Below are positions 18,542 to 29,077 of a stretch of DNA of 64,000 bases, piece after piece. A program made the translations under genes and the position numbers. Origin of the DNA: Psychroflexus sp. MES1-P1E (GTDB taxonomy: Bacteria; Bacteroidota; Bacteroidia; Flavobacteriales; Flavobacteriaceae). Numbering within the stretch: the stretch's first letter is position 1; each line of letters opens with the position of its first letter. The notes beneath the pieces were generated by a model. That model was given only the letters and a program-made list of their open reading frames with translations. It was not told the DNA's origin and searched no databases. The stretch is taken from NCBI RefSeq assembly GCF_002836055.1, contig NZ_PJBS01000310.1:1-64000 (forward strand), written 5' to 3'.

Positions 18542-19308
18542 TGGACAAAGAAGCGGTTTTAAATCTTGTTAAATCACCAAAGGAATTTGAGGTGAACAGC
18601 TTAGCAGCTATTACTGAGATGATCCACAAGTATCCCTATTTCCAACCTTTGTATGCTATAAAACTAAAATTACAGAACTACTATGGAAGTTTTCAATACA
18701 ATACCTTTTTGAAAACTACGGCGGCTTATACTCAAGACCGATCGGTTTTATTTGATTTTATTACGTCTGAAAAATTTCATCAACTGGACGTTGCCAATAA
18801 AATTGATTTGCTCATTGAGCGAAATAGAGAACATTCAAATGAAGAGTTTGAAATTAATAAACAGATGGCTGACCAAATTAACGATCCTGGCCTTTTTGTA
18901 GAGAAAGAAGATTCAGAATCTAGCAAACAGGGACAGCCTTTGGATATTAGTTCTTCTGATGCTCATTCTTTTCAAGAGTGGCTGAAGTTAACTCAGTTAC
19001 AACCCATAGATAAAAAAGAAAAGGAGTTAACGATCAATCCTCAGTTTAGAGTCATAGACGAATTCATAAGGAATAACCCTAAAATTGTTCCTACGAAATC
19101 TTATGAATCTGCAGAAAAAATAAAAGCCAAGTATGAGCCGTCAACTCACCTTATGACTGAGACTTTGGCTAGAGTTTACACTGAACAAAAGCGATATAAT
19201 AAAGCGATCCAAGCATTTAAGATATTAATTTTGAATAATCCCAAAAAAAGTTCTTTCTTTGCAGACCAAATTCAAGAAATAGAAAGACTTAAAGAAAATA
19301 AATTATAA
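18541..19308 (+). CDS. TPR-like protein of the lptE-secG operon
   Basis: The start is the ATG at 18541 that overlaps the lptE TAA; an ORF from TTG 18535 is possible but less likely. The 255-residue soluble protein has no signal peptide; its C-terminal ~50 residues (LARVYTEQKRYNKAIQAFKILILNNP) look like a tetratricopeptide repeat pair. A conserved neighbour of secG in Bacteroidota, without known function. Its stop overlaps the secG start. Confidence 0.75.
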   Translation: MDKEAVLNLVKSPKEFEVNSLAAITEMIHKYPYFQPLYAIKLKLQNYYGSFQYNTFLKTTAAYTQDRSVLFDFITSEKFHQLDVANKIDLLIERNREHSNEEFEINKQMADQINDPGLFVEKEDSESSKQGQPLDISSSDAHSFQEWLKLTQLQPIDKKEKELTINPQFRVIDEFIRNNPKIVPTKSYESAEKIKAKYEPSTHLMTETLARVYTEQKRYNKAIQAFKILILNNPKKSSFFADQIQEIERLKENKL

Positions 19309-19631
19309 TGAGTACATTTTCCATATTTTTAGTTTTAATTTTAATAGTAGCATTCCTACTTATCGTTGTTATCATGGTACAAAATCCTAAAGGTGGAGGT
19401 CTTTCCTCTTCTTTTGGAGGAGGAGGATCTCAACAAATTGGAGGCGTCAAGCAAACCTCAGACTTTCTTGATAAAAGCACCTGGGCTTTAGCCACCTTAT
19501 TACTGATTTTAATCTTATTATCAAACGTTACTATTATAAACAATAGAGCTGTGCAAGATTCCAAATTATTGGACGGTATTCAAGCTCCCATTGAAAATAC
19601 ACAATCTAACGATTTACCCCCTGTGGAGTAA
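19308..19631 (+). CDS. secG: preprotein translocase subunit SecG
   Basis: The 107-residue protein has two TM helices (about 3-23 and 57-77) separated by the SecG loop MVQNPKGGGLSSSFGGGGSQQIGG; the tail is short and acidic. SecG assists SecYE during protein export. Last gene of the miaB operon, closed by the terminator at 19657-19692. Confidence 0.95.
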   Translation: MSTFSIFLVLILIVAFLLIVVIMVQNPKGGGLSSSFGGGGSQQIGGVKQTSDFLDKSTWALATLLLILILLSNVTIINNRAVQDSKLLDGIQAPIENTQSNDLPPVE

Positions 19632-19656
19632 TTGCAAATAGGGATTCTAAATTATT

Positions 19657-19692
19657 AAAAAAATGCCAGCTTATGACAAGCTGGCATTTTTT
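19657..19692 (+). terminator. terminator of the miaB-secG operon
   Basis: A perfect stem TGCCAGCTT/AAGCTGGCA with loop ATGAC, flanked by A7 and T6, can extend to about 15 bp. It lies 26 bases after secG. Confidence 0.9.
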
Positions 19693-19717
19693 GTTGGTAA
19701 CTGACAGCCCTTATTTA

Positions 19718-19733
19718 TTGGCACACTTTTAGA
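19718..19733 (+). promoter_or_regulatory. weak candidate sigma-54 -24/-12 site before groES
   Basis: TTGGCACACTTTTAGA resembles the -24 half (TTGGCAC) of a sigma-54 promoter, with ten bases after GG, but the -12 GC is GA here. No good TAnnTTTG element is seen upstream of groES. A sigma-54-type activator is encoded 1.7 kb upstream, which is why I mention it. Confidence 0.25.
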
Positions 19734-19770
19734 CTATTATTTTCAAAATTAAACCAAAAAAATATTTATA

Positions 19771-20046
19771 ATGGCATTAAACATTAAACCCTTGGCAGAC
19801 CGAGTGCTTATAGAGCCTCAAGCCGCAGAAACCAAAACAGCATCTGGAATTATTATTCCAGAAACCGCAAAGGAAAAACCACAACGCGGTAAAGTGGTTG
19901 CCGTTGGGAATGGTAAAAAGAAGCATACGATGACAGTGAAAGTTGGAGACATAGTTCTTTATGGAAAGTTTTCAGGGACAGAGTTAAAGTATGAAGAAAA
20001 TGATTATCTCATCATGAGAGAAGACGACATTTTAGCTATAGTATAA
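19771..20046 (+). CDS. groES: co-chaperonin GroES
   Basis: The 91-residue GroES contains [11 protein letters not shown] at its start, the mobile loop [19 protein letters not shown], and [23 protein letters not shown]. It forms the heptameric lid of GroEL. It is followed by groEL after 27 bases in one operon ending at the terminator 21731-21761. Confidence 0.98.
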   Translation: MALNIKPLADRVLIEPQAAETKTASGIIIPETAKEKPQRGKVVAVGNGKKKHTMTVKVGDIVLYGKFSGTELKYEENDYLIMREDDILAIV

Positions 20047-20073
20047 TTCACAAATAAACAAAACCACAATATA

Positions 20074-21705
20074 ATGGCAAAGAATATAATTTTTGATATA
20101 GAAGCAAGAAATGGTGTTAAGCGAGGTGTAGATGCTTTAGCAAATGCCGTAAAAGTGACTTTAGGGCCTAAAGGTCGTAACGTGATTATAGGTAAATCAT
20201 TTGGTGCACCAATGGTTACAAAAGATGGGGTTAGCGTTGCTAAAGAAATAGAGCTTGCAGATCCTTTAGAAAATATGGGAGCACAAATGGTTAAAGAAGT
20301 GGCTTCTAAAACCAATGATTTAGCTGGTGACGGTACCACTACAGCAACTGTTTTAGCTCAGGCTATCGTTCATGAAGGACTTAAAAACGTAGCTTCAGGC
20401 GCTAACCCACTTGGACTTAAAAGAGGAATAGACAAGGCTGTAGAAGCTGTTGTTGCAGAATTAACGAAACAAGCAAAATCTGTTGGAGATACATCAGAAG
20501 AAATTAAGCAAGTTGCTTCCATTTCAGCAAATAACGATGAAAAAATCGGTGAATTAATTGCAGAAGCTTTCGGTAAAGTAGGCAAAGAAGGGGTTATCAC
20601 TGTTGAAGAAGCTAAAGGGACTGAAACTTACATGGAAGTTGTAGAAGGTATGCAGTTTGATAGAGGTTATCTTTCTCCATATTTCGTCACAGATAGTGAA
20701 AAAATGACTGTTGATCTTGAAAATCCATACATTTTGATCGTGGATAAGAAGATCAACTCTATGAAGGATTTATTACCTGTATTGGAGCCAGCTGCTCAAA
20801 GTGGTAAACCACTATTGATTATTGCAGAAGATATAGAAGGTGAGGCTTTAGCTACACTTGTTGTAAATAAATTGAGAGGGTCTTTAAAAATAGCTGCTGT
20901 AAAAGCACCAGGATTTGGTGATCGTAGAAAAGCTATGCTAGAAGATATCGCTATTTTAACTGGAGGTACTGTTATTTCTGAAGAGCGTGGATTTACATTA
21001 GAAAACGCTACTCTAGATATGTTGGGTACTGCAGAAAATGTCACTTTAGATAAAGACAACACAACTATAGTAAACGGAGGTGGTGAAAAAGAAAACATCA
21101 CTAACCGTGTGAATCAAATTAAAGCTCAAGTAGAATCTACAACTAGCGATTACGATAAAGAGAAATTACAAGAACGTCTAGCTAAATTATCTGGCGGAAT
21201 TGGCGTTTTATATGTAGGAGCAGCGTCTGAAGTAGAAATGAAAGAGAAGAAAGACCGTGTAGACGATGCCTTACATGCTACTCGCGCAGCAGTAGAAGAA
21301 GGTATAGTTGCTGGTGGTGGTGTTGCCTTCATCAGGACGCTTATGGCACTCTCTAAGCTTAAAGGTGATGATGCCGATGAGCAAACAGGAATCAACATCA
21401 TTGCAAAAGCGATTGAATCTCCAATGAGAACTATCGTAGAAAATGCAGGTGGTGAAGGCTCTGTAGTTATCAATAAAGTCTTAGAAGGTGACCTAGGCTA
21501 CGATGCTAAGACCAACACTTATGTGGATATGATAAAAGCAGGTATCATAGATCCTAAGAAAGTGACGAGAATTGCATTGGAAAATGCAGCTTCGGTTGCA
21601 GGAATGATTCTAACTACTGAATGCGCTCTTGTAGACATAAAGGAAGACGATAATGGTGGCGGCGGGATGCCACCAATGGGAGGCGGAATGCCAGGAATGA
21701 TGTAA
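20074..21705 (+). CDS. groEL: chaperonin GroEL
   Basis: A 543-residue Hsp60 with the ATP-binding segments TLGPKGRNV and [12 protein letters not shown], a central apical domain, [10 protein letters not shown], and the flexible C-terminal tail of Gly/Met repeats (GGGMPGMM). Folding chamber partner of the GroES encoded just upstream. Full length. Confidence 0.98.
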   Translation: MAKNIIFDIEARNGVKRGVDALANAVKVTLGPKGRNVIIGKSFGAPMVTKDGVSVAKEIELADPLENMGAQMVKEVASKTNDLAGDGTTTATVLAQAIVHEGLKNVASGANPLGLKRGIDKAVEAVVAELTKQAKSVGDTSEEIKQVASISANNDEKIGELIAEAFGKVGKEGVITVEEAKGTETYMEVVEGMQFDRGYLSPYFVTDSEKMTVDLENPYILIVDKKINSMKDLLPVLEPAAQSGKPLLIIAEDIEGEALATLVVNKLRGSLKIAAVKAPGFGDRRKAMLEDIAILTGGTVISEERGFTLENATLDMLGTAENVTLDKDNTTIVNGGGEKENITNRVNQIKAQVESTTSDYDKEKLQERLAKLSGGIGVLYVGAASEVEMKEKKDRVDDALHATRAAVEEGIVAGGGVAFIRTLMALSKLKGDDADEQTGINIIAKAIESPMRTIVENAGGEGSVVINKVLEGDLGYDAKTNTYVDMIKAGIIDPKKVTRIALENAASVAGMILTTECALVDIKEDDNGGGGMPPMGGGMPGMM

Positions 21706-21730
21706 ACATCAGCCCAAATATGATAAGATT

Positions 21731-21761
21731 GAAGCCGTTTCTTTTTAGAAGCGGCTTTTTT
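21731..21761 (+). terminator. terminator of groESL
   Basis: AAGCCGTTTC and GAAGCGGCTT pair (one G-U), with loop TTTTTA and a T6 tract, 25 bases after groEL. Confidence 0.85.
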
Positions 21762-21904
21762 CATTTTTAAATTTTAAGGGTGGGTTATCATCAGTACATC
21801 AAATGTATCTTATAAGAGAATTAGAAGTGGAAAAACAAAAAATGAAAAGGATAAGTATCAAGAATTTGAAAAGCTTAATTATATTAGGGCTAAAATAAAT
21901 ACTC

Positions 21905-23398
21905 ATGAAATATTTTTTAACATTACTTACTATTCTTGGGACTTCTGTAATCTATTCTCAGTCTGTTGAATTTAACTTAGACGAAACTGTCGTTACCAAC
22001 CATCAAGTAACTATAAATAATCAACAAATTAATTACACTGCAGAAACAGGGATGCAGCCCGTTTGGAACCAACAAGGAAAACCTATTGCAGGACTTCAAT
22101 ACACGTATTATAAAGTTTCCAATCAAAAAAAAAATGAGACGTCTAAAGAAAGACCTCTTGTTATTTCATTTAACGGTGGCCCAGGCTCAGCTTCTGTCTG
22201 GATGCATCTTGCGTATACAGGTCCACGGGTTCTGAACATAAGTGATGAAGGCTTTCCTGTTCAACCTTATGGGTATAAGGAAAACCCTTACAGTATTTTG
22301 GATGTTGCAGACATAGTATACGTCAACCCAGTAAATACAGGATATTCAAGACCTGTACTAGACGAGAAAGGTAATTTCGATAAGTCAAAATTCTTCGGAG
22401 TTAATGCCGATGTGGAGTATTTGGCAGAATGGATCAACACATTTGTAAGTCGAAAAGACAAATGGCTTGCTCCAAAATATTTAATCGGTGAAAGTTATGG
22501 TACAACAAGGGTAGCTGGATTGGCCAATAAGCTTCAAAATTCACATTGGATGTATATCAACGGAGTCATTTTGGTCTCTCCTACAGAATTGGGGATAGAA
22601 AGAGAAGGCCCTATTGAAGTCGCCAATAGGTTGCCTTATTTTACTGCTGCAGCTTGGTTCCACGATAAGCTGAATCCTGAATTACAAAATAAACCTATTT
22701 TGGATGCACTTGATGAAGTAGAGAGGTTCACTATTCAAGAACTTATACCGGCCCTTACAATGGGCGGGTTCTTAGACTCTGAAAAAAAGAAAACTATAGT
22801 AGAAAAAATGTCCTATTATTCAAGCATAGATGAAAAAGTCTTTCTTCAAAACAATTTAGAATTACCCTTTAATACGTTTTGGAAAACTTTGAAAATTGAC
22901 GACGGCTATACGGTTGGACGTTTAGATTCAAGATATTTGGGTCTCGACGGCAAAGAAGCGGGAACTCGACCAGATTACAACGCTGAATTAACGGCATGGT
23001 TACAGTCATTTACCCCTGCGATAAATGAATACCTTAAAAATGAACTTAACTATAAAACCGATTTAAAATACAATATGTTTGGCAATGTGTCTCCTTGGGA
23101 CAGAACTCAGAACAATAATACAGGTAAAGAATTAAGACAAGCTATGGCTCAAAACCCTAGTATGGAAGTCATGATTCAATCTGGCTTGTTCGATGGGGCT
23201 ACTACTTATTTTAATGCAAAGTATACCATGTGGCATATTGATGCAAGTGGAAAAATGAAAGACAGGTTACATTTCAAAACCTATGAGAGTGGACATATGA
23301 TGTACCTTAGAAAAGAAGATTTAGAAACGGCTAACAATGACATTAGAGAATTCATAAAAACCAGTTTACCAAAAGCTAATTCTCCAATTAAGTATTAG
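21905..23398 (+). CDS. secreted S10-family serine carboxypeptidase
   Basis: A 497-residue protein with a signal peptide (about 1-19, ending IYSQS). It has the oxyanion segment NGGPGS (90-95), the nucleophile in GESYG (Ser197), and a late His in SGHMMY. These are the S10 serine carboxypeptidase motifs, so it probably trims C-terminal residues of peptides in the periplasm. No type IX sorting domain is present. Monocistronic between the groEL terminator and its own hairpin. Confidence 0.88.
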   Translation: MKYFLTLLTILGTSVIYSQSVEFNLDETVVTNHQVTINNQQINYTAETGMQPVWNQQGKPIAGLQYTYYKVSNQKKNETSKERPLVISFNGGPGSASVWMHLAYTGPRVLNISDEGFPVQPYGYKENPYSILDVADIVYVNPVNTGYSRPVLDEKGNFDKSKFFGVNADVEYLAEWINTFVSRKDKWLAPKYLIGESYGTTRVAGLANKLQNSHWMYINGVILVSPTELGIEREGPIEVANRLPYFTAAAWFHDKLNPELQNKPILDALDEVERFTIQELIPALTMGGFLDSEKKKTIVEKMSYYSSIDEKVFLQNNLELPFNTFWKTLKIDDGYTVGRLDSRYLGLDGKEAGTRPDYNAELTAWLQSFTPAINEYLKNELNYKTDLKYNMFGNVSPWDRTQNNNTGKELRQAMAQNPSMEVMIQSGLFDGATTYFNAKYTMWHIDASGKMKDRLHFKTYESGHMMYLRKEDLETANNDIREFIKTSLPKANSPIKY

Positions 23399-23413
23399 AT
23401 GTGGTTAAGACAT

Positions 23414-23449
23414 AAAAAAGCCTGTTTGTAATTACAAACAGGCTTTTTT
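23414..23449 (+). terminator. terminator after the S10 peptidase
   Basis: AAAAAAGCCTGTTTGTAA is followed by its inverted repeat ending CAGGCTTTTTT. The stem is symmetrical with A- and T-tracts and could serve transcription from both sides. Confidence 0.85.
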
Positions 23450-23466
23450 AGTTAAACTAAGTTCTT

Positions 23467-23646
23467 ATACCAATTTAAAATGTTGCAATAAATCGCTTTT
23501 TTTTTATCTGCTTTTTATCAAAAATAATTGCCGTAGCTAAGGCTGTGCTCATTATTTTTTAATTCAATCAACCAAAAAACCTCTGCTGAACTACGTCGTA
23601 GTATAATTAGATTTATTTATACAACATTATAAATTTAATTTGGTAT
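23467..23646. repeat. MITE-like inverted-repeat element, copy 1
   Basis: A 180-bp non-coding element bounded by ATACCAA/TTGGTAT. The left end ATACCAATTTAAAATGTTG is matched in inverted form by the right end (CAACATTATAAATTTAATTTGGTAT). A perfect ACTACGTCGTAGT palindrome lies inside. TTA flanks both sides if the ends are TACCAA/TTGGTA, possibly a target duplication. A second, diverged copy lies inverted at 63387-63572. It ends four bases from the azurin stop codon. Confidence 0.7.
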
Positions 23647-23649
23647 TAC

Positions 23650-24156
23650 TTACTCTACAGTAAATATACCATTCATCAAAGCAACATGACCGGGGAAACT
23701 ACATATAAAATCGTAATCTCCTTTTTCAGGCGCTTGGAATGTAATTGTAGTCTTTTGACCACCACCTAACATTTCAGTATAAACAATAATAACATCACTG
23801 TCTTCAGGTATGTAATCATTATCCTTATATTCTAAAGCTTCTTGTCCAAACTCTTGAACGTTTGTTCCTTTTTTCAACAAAACAAAATTGTGTCCCATAA
23901 CTTCTTTTGGGAGTTTCCCTGCATGTTCGAACGTTAACACAACTTCATCACCAGCTGTAACCGTAATTTGGCTTTTATTATATTTCATTTGATCACTACC
24001 AGATAGATAAACTTCAGAAATCCCTTCCTCTTTTACCTTTTCATTAGAACTGGAGTTGATCTTGATACTTTGTTTTTCCTCTGATTTTTTACTTTCCCCT
24101 CCACATCCAATTAAAAGGCTAGTAGATAAAAAAAGTAAAGCAAGTGTTTTTTTCAT
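23650..24156 (-). CDS. azurin-like blue copper lipoprotein
   Basis: The 168-residue protein has a lipobox (LIGC, Cys18), a charged linker (about 20-45) and a plastocyanin/azurin domain with all copper ligands: His89 (MGHNFVL), Cys152 (CSFPGH), His157 and Met161. It should carry electrons in the periplasm, for example to a cytochrome oxidase or peroxidase. It lies 37 bases after gltA in the same direction, with no obvious promoter between, so co-transcription is likely. Confidence 0.9.
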   Translation of the reverse strand: MKKTLALLFLSTSLLIGCGGESKKSEEKQSIKINSSSNEKVKEEGISEVYLSGSDQMKYNKSQITVTAGDEVVLTFEHAGKLPKEVMGHNFVLLKKGTNVQEFGQEALEYKDNDYIPEDSDVIIVYTEMLGGGQKTTITFQAPEKGDYDFICSFPGHVALMNGIFTVE

Positions 24157-24193
24157 TTGATTTATTTTATCCTATTAATTATTTTAATTTGAC

Positions 24194-25480
24194 TTATCTT
24201 TCTTCTATTGTTTTAAACTCACGCTTAACCTCACCTGTATAAACTTGTCTTGGTCTTCCGATAGGCTCATTTTGTAGGCGCATTTCTTTCCATTGTGCAA
24301 TCCATCCTGGAAGTCTTCCTAGTGCAAACATCACGGTAAACATAGAAGTTGGAATTCCAATCGCTCTGTAGATGATTCCTGAATAAAAATCAACATTAGG
24401 GTAAAGTTTTCTTTCTATAAAATATTCATCATTTAGAGCTACTTCCTCTAAGCCTTTAGCTATTTCCAAAATGGGATCATCAATACCTAATTTTGCTAAA
24501 ACTTCATCAGCAGCTTTCTTGATAATTTTAGCTCTTGGATCGAAATTTTTGTAAACTCTATGTCCAAATCCCATTAGTCGAAATGGATCATCTTTATCTT
24601 TAGCTTTTGCCATGTACTTTTGTACATCACCACCATCTGCTTGAATGGCTTCCAGCATTTCTATAACAGCTTGGTTGGCTCCTCCATGGAGTGGCCCCCA
24701 AAGTGCACTTATACCAGCTGAAATTGAAGCATATAAACTTGCATGTGATGATCCAACAACTCTTACCGTGGCAGTTGAGCAATTTTGCTCATGGTCTGCG
24801 TGAAGTATTAGTAATTTATCAAGCGCATTAGCTATAACAGGATCTACCTCATATTCTTCTGAAGGAACTGCGAACATCATTTTTAAGAAATTCGAACAAT
24901 AATCTAAACTATTGTCAGGATAATTTGCTCTATGACCTACCTTATTTTTATATGCCCAAGCAGCCATAGTAGGCATCTTAGCTATAAGCCTTTTGACAGT
25001 TTGGTCTACTTCATTAGCAGATCTGTTTGGATCTAAAGATTCAGGATAAAATGCCGTTAATGAAGATACCAGAGAACATAATACACCCATTGGATGAGAG
25101 TTGGATGGAAAACCATCAATTATGTTTTTAATATCCTCGTGAATTAAGGTATGGTATGTAATCTCTTTTTTATAAGCTTCCAGTGCAGTTTTGTCTGGTA
25201 ATTCACCATAAATTAATAGGTAAGAAACTTCTAAAAAACTTGCGTTCTCTGCTAAATCTTCAATGGAGTAACCTCTGTATCTTAATATCCCTTTTTCACC
25301 ATCTAAAAAAGTAATACTGCTAGATGTTGACCCCGTATTCTTAAAACCACGATCTAGTGTAATGTAACCTGTAGAGGCTCTTAAAGAGCTTATATCTATG
25401 GCCTTTTCATTTTCACTACCCGTAACTATTGGAAGCTCAATTTTTTTTCCATCTAAAATTAATTCCGCTTTATCTGACAT
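24194..25480 (-). CDS. gltA: citrate synthase
   Basis: A 428-residue hexameric-type citrate synthase joining acetyl-CoA and oxaloacetate in the TCA cycle. Catalytic segments are visible: LHADHEQNCSTATVR, GPLHGGANQAV, FGHRVYKNFDPRA and the C-terminal GRPRQVYTG. Length and start (MSDKAELILDG) fit the family. The order carA-eno-gltA after the ribosomal superoperon is seen in many Flavobacteriia. Confidence 0.97.
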   Translation of the reverse strand: MSDKAELILDGKKIELPIVTGSENEKAIDISSLRASTGYITLDRGFKNTGSTSSSITFLDGEKGILRYRGYSIEDLAENASFLEVSYLLIYGELPDKTALEAYKKEITYHTLIHEDIKNIIDGFPSNSHPMGVLCSLVSSLTAFYPESLDPNRSANEVDQTVKRLIAKMPTMAAWAYKNKVGHRANYPDNSLDYCSNFLKMMFAVPSEEYEVDPVIANALDKLLILHADHEQNCSTATVRVVGSSHASLYASISAGISALWGPLHGGANQAVIEMLEAIQADGGDVQKYMAKAKDKDDPFRLMGFGHRVYKNFDPRAKIIKKAADEVLAKLGIDDPILEIAKGLEEVALNDEYFIERKLYPNVDFYSGIIYRAIGIPTSMFTVMFALGRLPGWIAQWKEMRLQNEPIGRPRQVYTGEVKREFKTIEER

Positions 25481-25504
25481 TTTTTAATTGTTTAATTCAA
25501 TATG

Positions 25505-25533
25505 CAAATTAAGCTATAATGATGCGATTACAA
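25505..25533 (-). promoter_or_regulatory. candidate gltA promoter
   Basis: The minus strand shows TTG, 18 bases, then TTAATTTG (one mismatch to TAnnTTTG), ending 25 bases before the gltA ATG. The remaining gap to enolase (25534-25700) shows no gene or repeat. Confidence 0.45.
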
Positions 25534-25700
25534 AATTTGGTTTACTAAATATATGTGAAGCTATTGAAGATAATAGTAGCCTATTCGATTTTGATTCCTG
25601 AAAGTGTAAAACTGTATTACTTTATTTTAAAATTGATAAAATAGCGATGGGTGTAGAAAGGCTAATTTGGTTTTTACAATCTAAAGAACCAGTTTGTCCT

Positions 25701-25743
25701 AAAAAAAAATAACCAAACCCTTTTTAGTAGGTTTGGTTATTTT
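25701..25743 (-). terminator. terminator of enolase
   Basis: Stem AATAACCAAACC/GGTTTGGTTATT with a ten-base loop; on the minus strand it is followed by a run of nine T. It lies 37 bases after the eno stop. Confidence 0.85.
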
Positions 25744-25779
25744 AGAAAAAAATTGAAATGGGATAATTTAGACTTGTAA

Positions 25780-27075
<1,296 letters not shown>

Positions 27076-27157
27076 TTATTTATTTGTTTTTCGCAATTTA
27101 AGAAATAATCACTAAATTATTTGAAAAGTTGATTCTTATTTGAATGATAGCCAGCTA

Positions 27158-27165
27158 CAAAGTTA
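27158..27165 (-). promoter_or_regulatory. candidate -7 element for eno
   Basis: The minus strand reads TAACTTTG, a full TAnnTTTG match, about 86 bases before the eno ATG; the region at -33 has only TTT. Weak on its own. Confidence 0.3.
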
Positions 27166-27290
27166 GAGTTAATTATAATTTAAGAAACATATTAAAATCA
27201 ATCTTACTAAAGATCACGTTAAAGTTATTACTATTTAAAACTGCAGGAGGCGAGCCTCTGTATATTTAAAAAATAATAAATTAGAAAACT

Positions 27291-27836
27291 ATGAAAAATT
27301 TGAAAATTCAATTGGTACTGGTAATGAGTGTTATTATGACAACACTGAGTTACGGTCAAACTAAAATGGAAGTTAGTACAGAAATGTCTCCTTCTAAAAA
27401 CATTGTAGAGACTGCCGTAAATTCTGAAGTTCATACTACTTTAGTTGCTGCTATTAAAGCTGCGGATCTTGTTGAAACTCTGTCAAGTGATGGGCCTTTT
27501 ACTGTATTTGCACCTACTAATTCCGCTTTTGGAAATTTACCTGAAGGAACGGTAGAAACTTTACTAAAGCCAGAAAATATAAAACAATTACAAGCTGTTT
27601 TGACCTATCACGTTATCGCTGGCAAATTTAGCGCAAGCGATGTTGTTGCTGCAATTAAAAAAGGCGACGGGAAAGTGGAGCTTAAAACTGTAAATGGCGG
27701 TATGATTACTGCGATGCTTGACGGTAAAAGCGTAAAAATTAAAGATTCTAAAGGAAACGTCGCTACGGTTACAATTGCGGATTTAGACCAAACTAACGGT
27801 GTTATTCACGTTATAGACACAGTACTTTTACCATAA
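27291..27836 (+). CDS. secreted fasciclin (FAS1) domain protein
   Basis: A 181-residue protein with a signal peptide ending near TLSYGQ and one FAS1 domain: IVETAVNSEVHTTLVAAIKAADLVETL, FTVFAPTNSAFG, LTYHVIAGKF, and the end GVIHVIDTVLLP. FAS1 domains mediate adhesion or protein contacts at the cell surface; the partner is unknown. It is divergent from eno and convergent with carA. A short GAGGC/GCCTC inverted repeat lies in its leader at about 27247-27258. Confidence 0.9.
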   Translation: MKNLKIQLVLVMSVIMTTLSYGQTKMEVSTEMSPSKNIVETAVNSEVHTTLVAAIKAADLVETLSSDGPFTVFAPTNSAFGNLPEGTVETLLKPENIKQLQAVLTYHVIAGKFSASDVVAAIKKGDGKVELKTVNGGMITAMLDGKSVKIKDSKGNVATVTIADLDQTNGVIHVIDTVLLP

Positions 27837-27857
27837 TTAATTCATTACCTTTAAGAT

Positions 27858-27886
27858 AAAAGTGGGCCAGATGGCCCACTTTTTTT
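27858..27886. terminator. shared terminator between fasciclin gene and carA
   Basis: GTGGGCC-AGAT-GGCCCAC with A4 before and T7 after lies between two convergent genes; it reaches the carA stop codon. Likely works for the plus-strand gene and possibly both. Confidence 0.85.
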
Positions 27887-29003
27887 ATACTGAAACCTGT
27901 TCAGAAGACATCATTACAAAAAATTCGTCAAATAAATAGGTAGCATCATTAGGACCTGGACCAGCTTCTGGGTGATACTGAACAGAAAAACAAGGCTTAC
28001 CCTTTACTTTGATACCGGCTATGGAATGATCGTTTAAATGCATATGTGAAATTTCAACTTTGTCATTAGATTCTGTAGACTTCTTGTCTATCGTAAATCC
28101 ATGATTTTGAGAAGTAACCTCACTTTTACCGGAAACTAGGTTGAGAACGGGATGGTTTATACCTCTATGGCCATTATGCATTTTAAGAGTTGGTATTCCA
28201 ACAGACAGCGCAATAACTTGGTGTCCAAGACAAATACCAAAGGTAGGAATGGCATTACTGATGCATTTCTTAGCTAAGTTGATAGCAGAAATTAAAGGTT
28301 CTGGATCACCAGGGCCGTTAGAAAGTACTATACCTTTAGGACTCCATTCGATCAACTCCTCATAAGTGGAGTTGTAAGGAAAAACCTTTATGTATACCCC
28401 TCTAGCTTCAAGACGTCTTAAAATATTTTTCTTCACCCCTAAATCTAAGACAGCGACTCTAAAGTCAGATAATTTATCACCTAGTGTATATGCTGTTTTT
28501 GTAGATACCGAAGAAGCAAGTTCTAAGCCTTTCATAGAAGGATGGTTAGCTAATTCGGCTTTAAGAACCTCTAAGTTTTCGACATCGGAAGAAATGATAG
28601 CGTTCATTGCACCATGCGTTCTGATGTGTGAGACCAATGCTCTTGTATCTACATCGAAAACAACTGGGAGATCTGCTTCACCTAGAAATTCTTCTAAACT
28701 AGAGTCAGAGTTAACTCGGGAAGGCGCGAATGAAAAATTCTTACAAACCAAACCAGAAATCTTGACACCATCAGATTCACTTTCGTCGGCGTTTACCCCA
28801 TAATTACCAATATGGGCATTTGTAGTCACCATGATTTGACCAAAATAAGAAGGATCTGTAAATATTTCTTGATAGCCTGTCATTCCAGTATTAAAACAGA
28901 TCTCACCCGATCTATTGGAATCAAACTTAACTGAAGATTGACCTTTAAATACTGTTCCATCAGCTAGTAAAATAACTGCAGGAGTTTTTAAGTTGTATTT
29001 CAT
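27885..29003 (-). CDS. carA: carbamoyl-phosphate synthase small subunit
   Basis: The 372-residue glutaminase subunit feeds ammonia to CarB for pyrimidine and arginine synthesis. The N-terminal CPSase domain includes FNTGMTGYQEIFTDPSY. The class I glutamine amidotransferase domain has the nucleophile in FGICLGHQ, with His/Glu in QYHPEAGPGP. carB is not in the window. The ATG lies 12 bases beyond the T-tract of the superoperon terminator. Confidence 0.97.
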   Translation of the reverse strand: MKYNLKTPAVILLADGTVFKGQSSVKFDSNRSGEICFNTGMTGYQEIFTDPSYFGQIMVTTNAHIGNYGVNADESESDGVKISGLVCKNFSFAPSRVNSDSSLEEFLGEADLPVVFDVDTRALVSHIRTHGAMNAIISSDVENLEVLKAELANHPSMKGLELASSVSTKTAYTLGDKLSDFRVAVLDLGVKKNILRRLEARGVYIKVFPYNSTYEELIEWSPKGIVLSNGPGDPEPLISAINLAKKCISNAIPTFGICLGHQVIALSVGIPTLKMHNGHRGINHPVLNLVSGKSEVTSQNHGFTIDKKSTESNDKVEISHMHLNDHSIAGIKVKGKPCFSVQYHPEAGPGPNDATYLFDEFFVMMSSEQVSV

Positions 29004-29015
29004 AAATATAGATTT

Positions 29016-29052
29016 AAAAAAAAGGGATAAACTAATGAAAGTTTATCCCTTT
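29016..29052 (-). terminator. terminator of the ribosomal-protein superoperon
   Basis: A perfect 13-bp stem (AAAGGGATAAACT and its complement) with a five-base loop, followed on the minus strand by a run of eight T. It lies 26 bases after rplQ and 12 before carA. Confidence 0.9.
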
Positions 29053-29077
29053 GATTTTACAAAAAATGCTGAAGTTA

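Noticed and set aside
20796-21764. Long minus-strand ORFs opposite groEL
   Set aside because: Shadow frames of a highly conserved gene; no family resemblance.
21842-21898. An 18-codon ORF (MKRISIKNLKSLIILGLK) ending six bases before the S10 peptidase ATG
   Set aside because: No ribosome-binding signal, ordinary AT-rich composition, no hairpin or attenuator around it; likely chance.
25534-25700. Gap between gltA and eno, searched for a small RNA or repeat
   Set aside because: No hairpin apart from the eno terminator, no promoter-terminator pair and no similarity to the inverted-repeat element.
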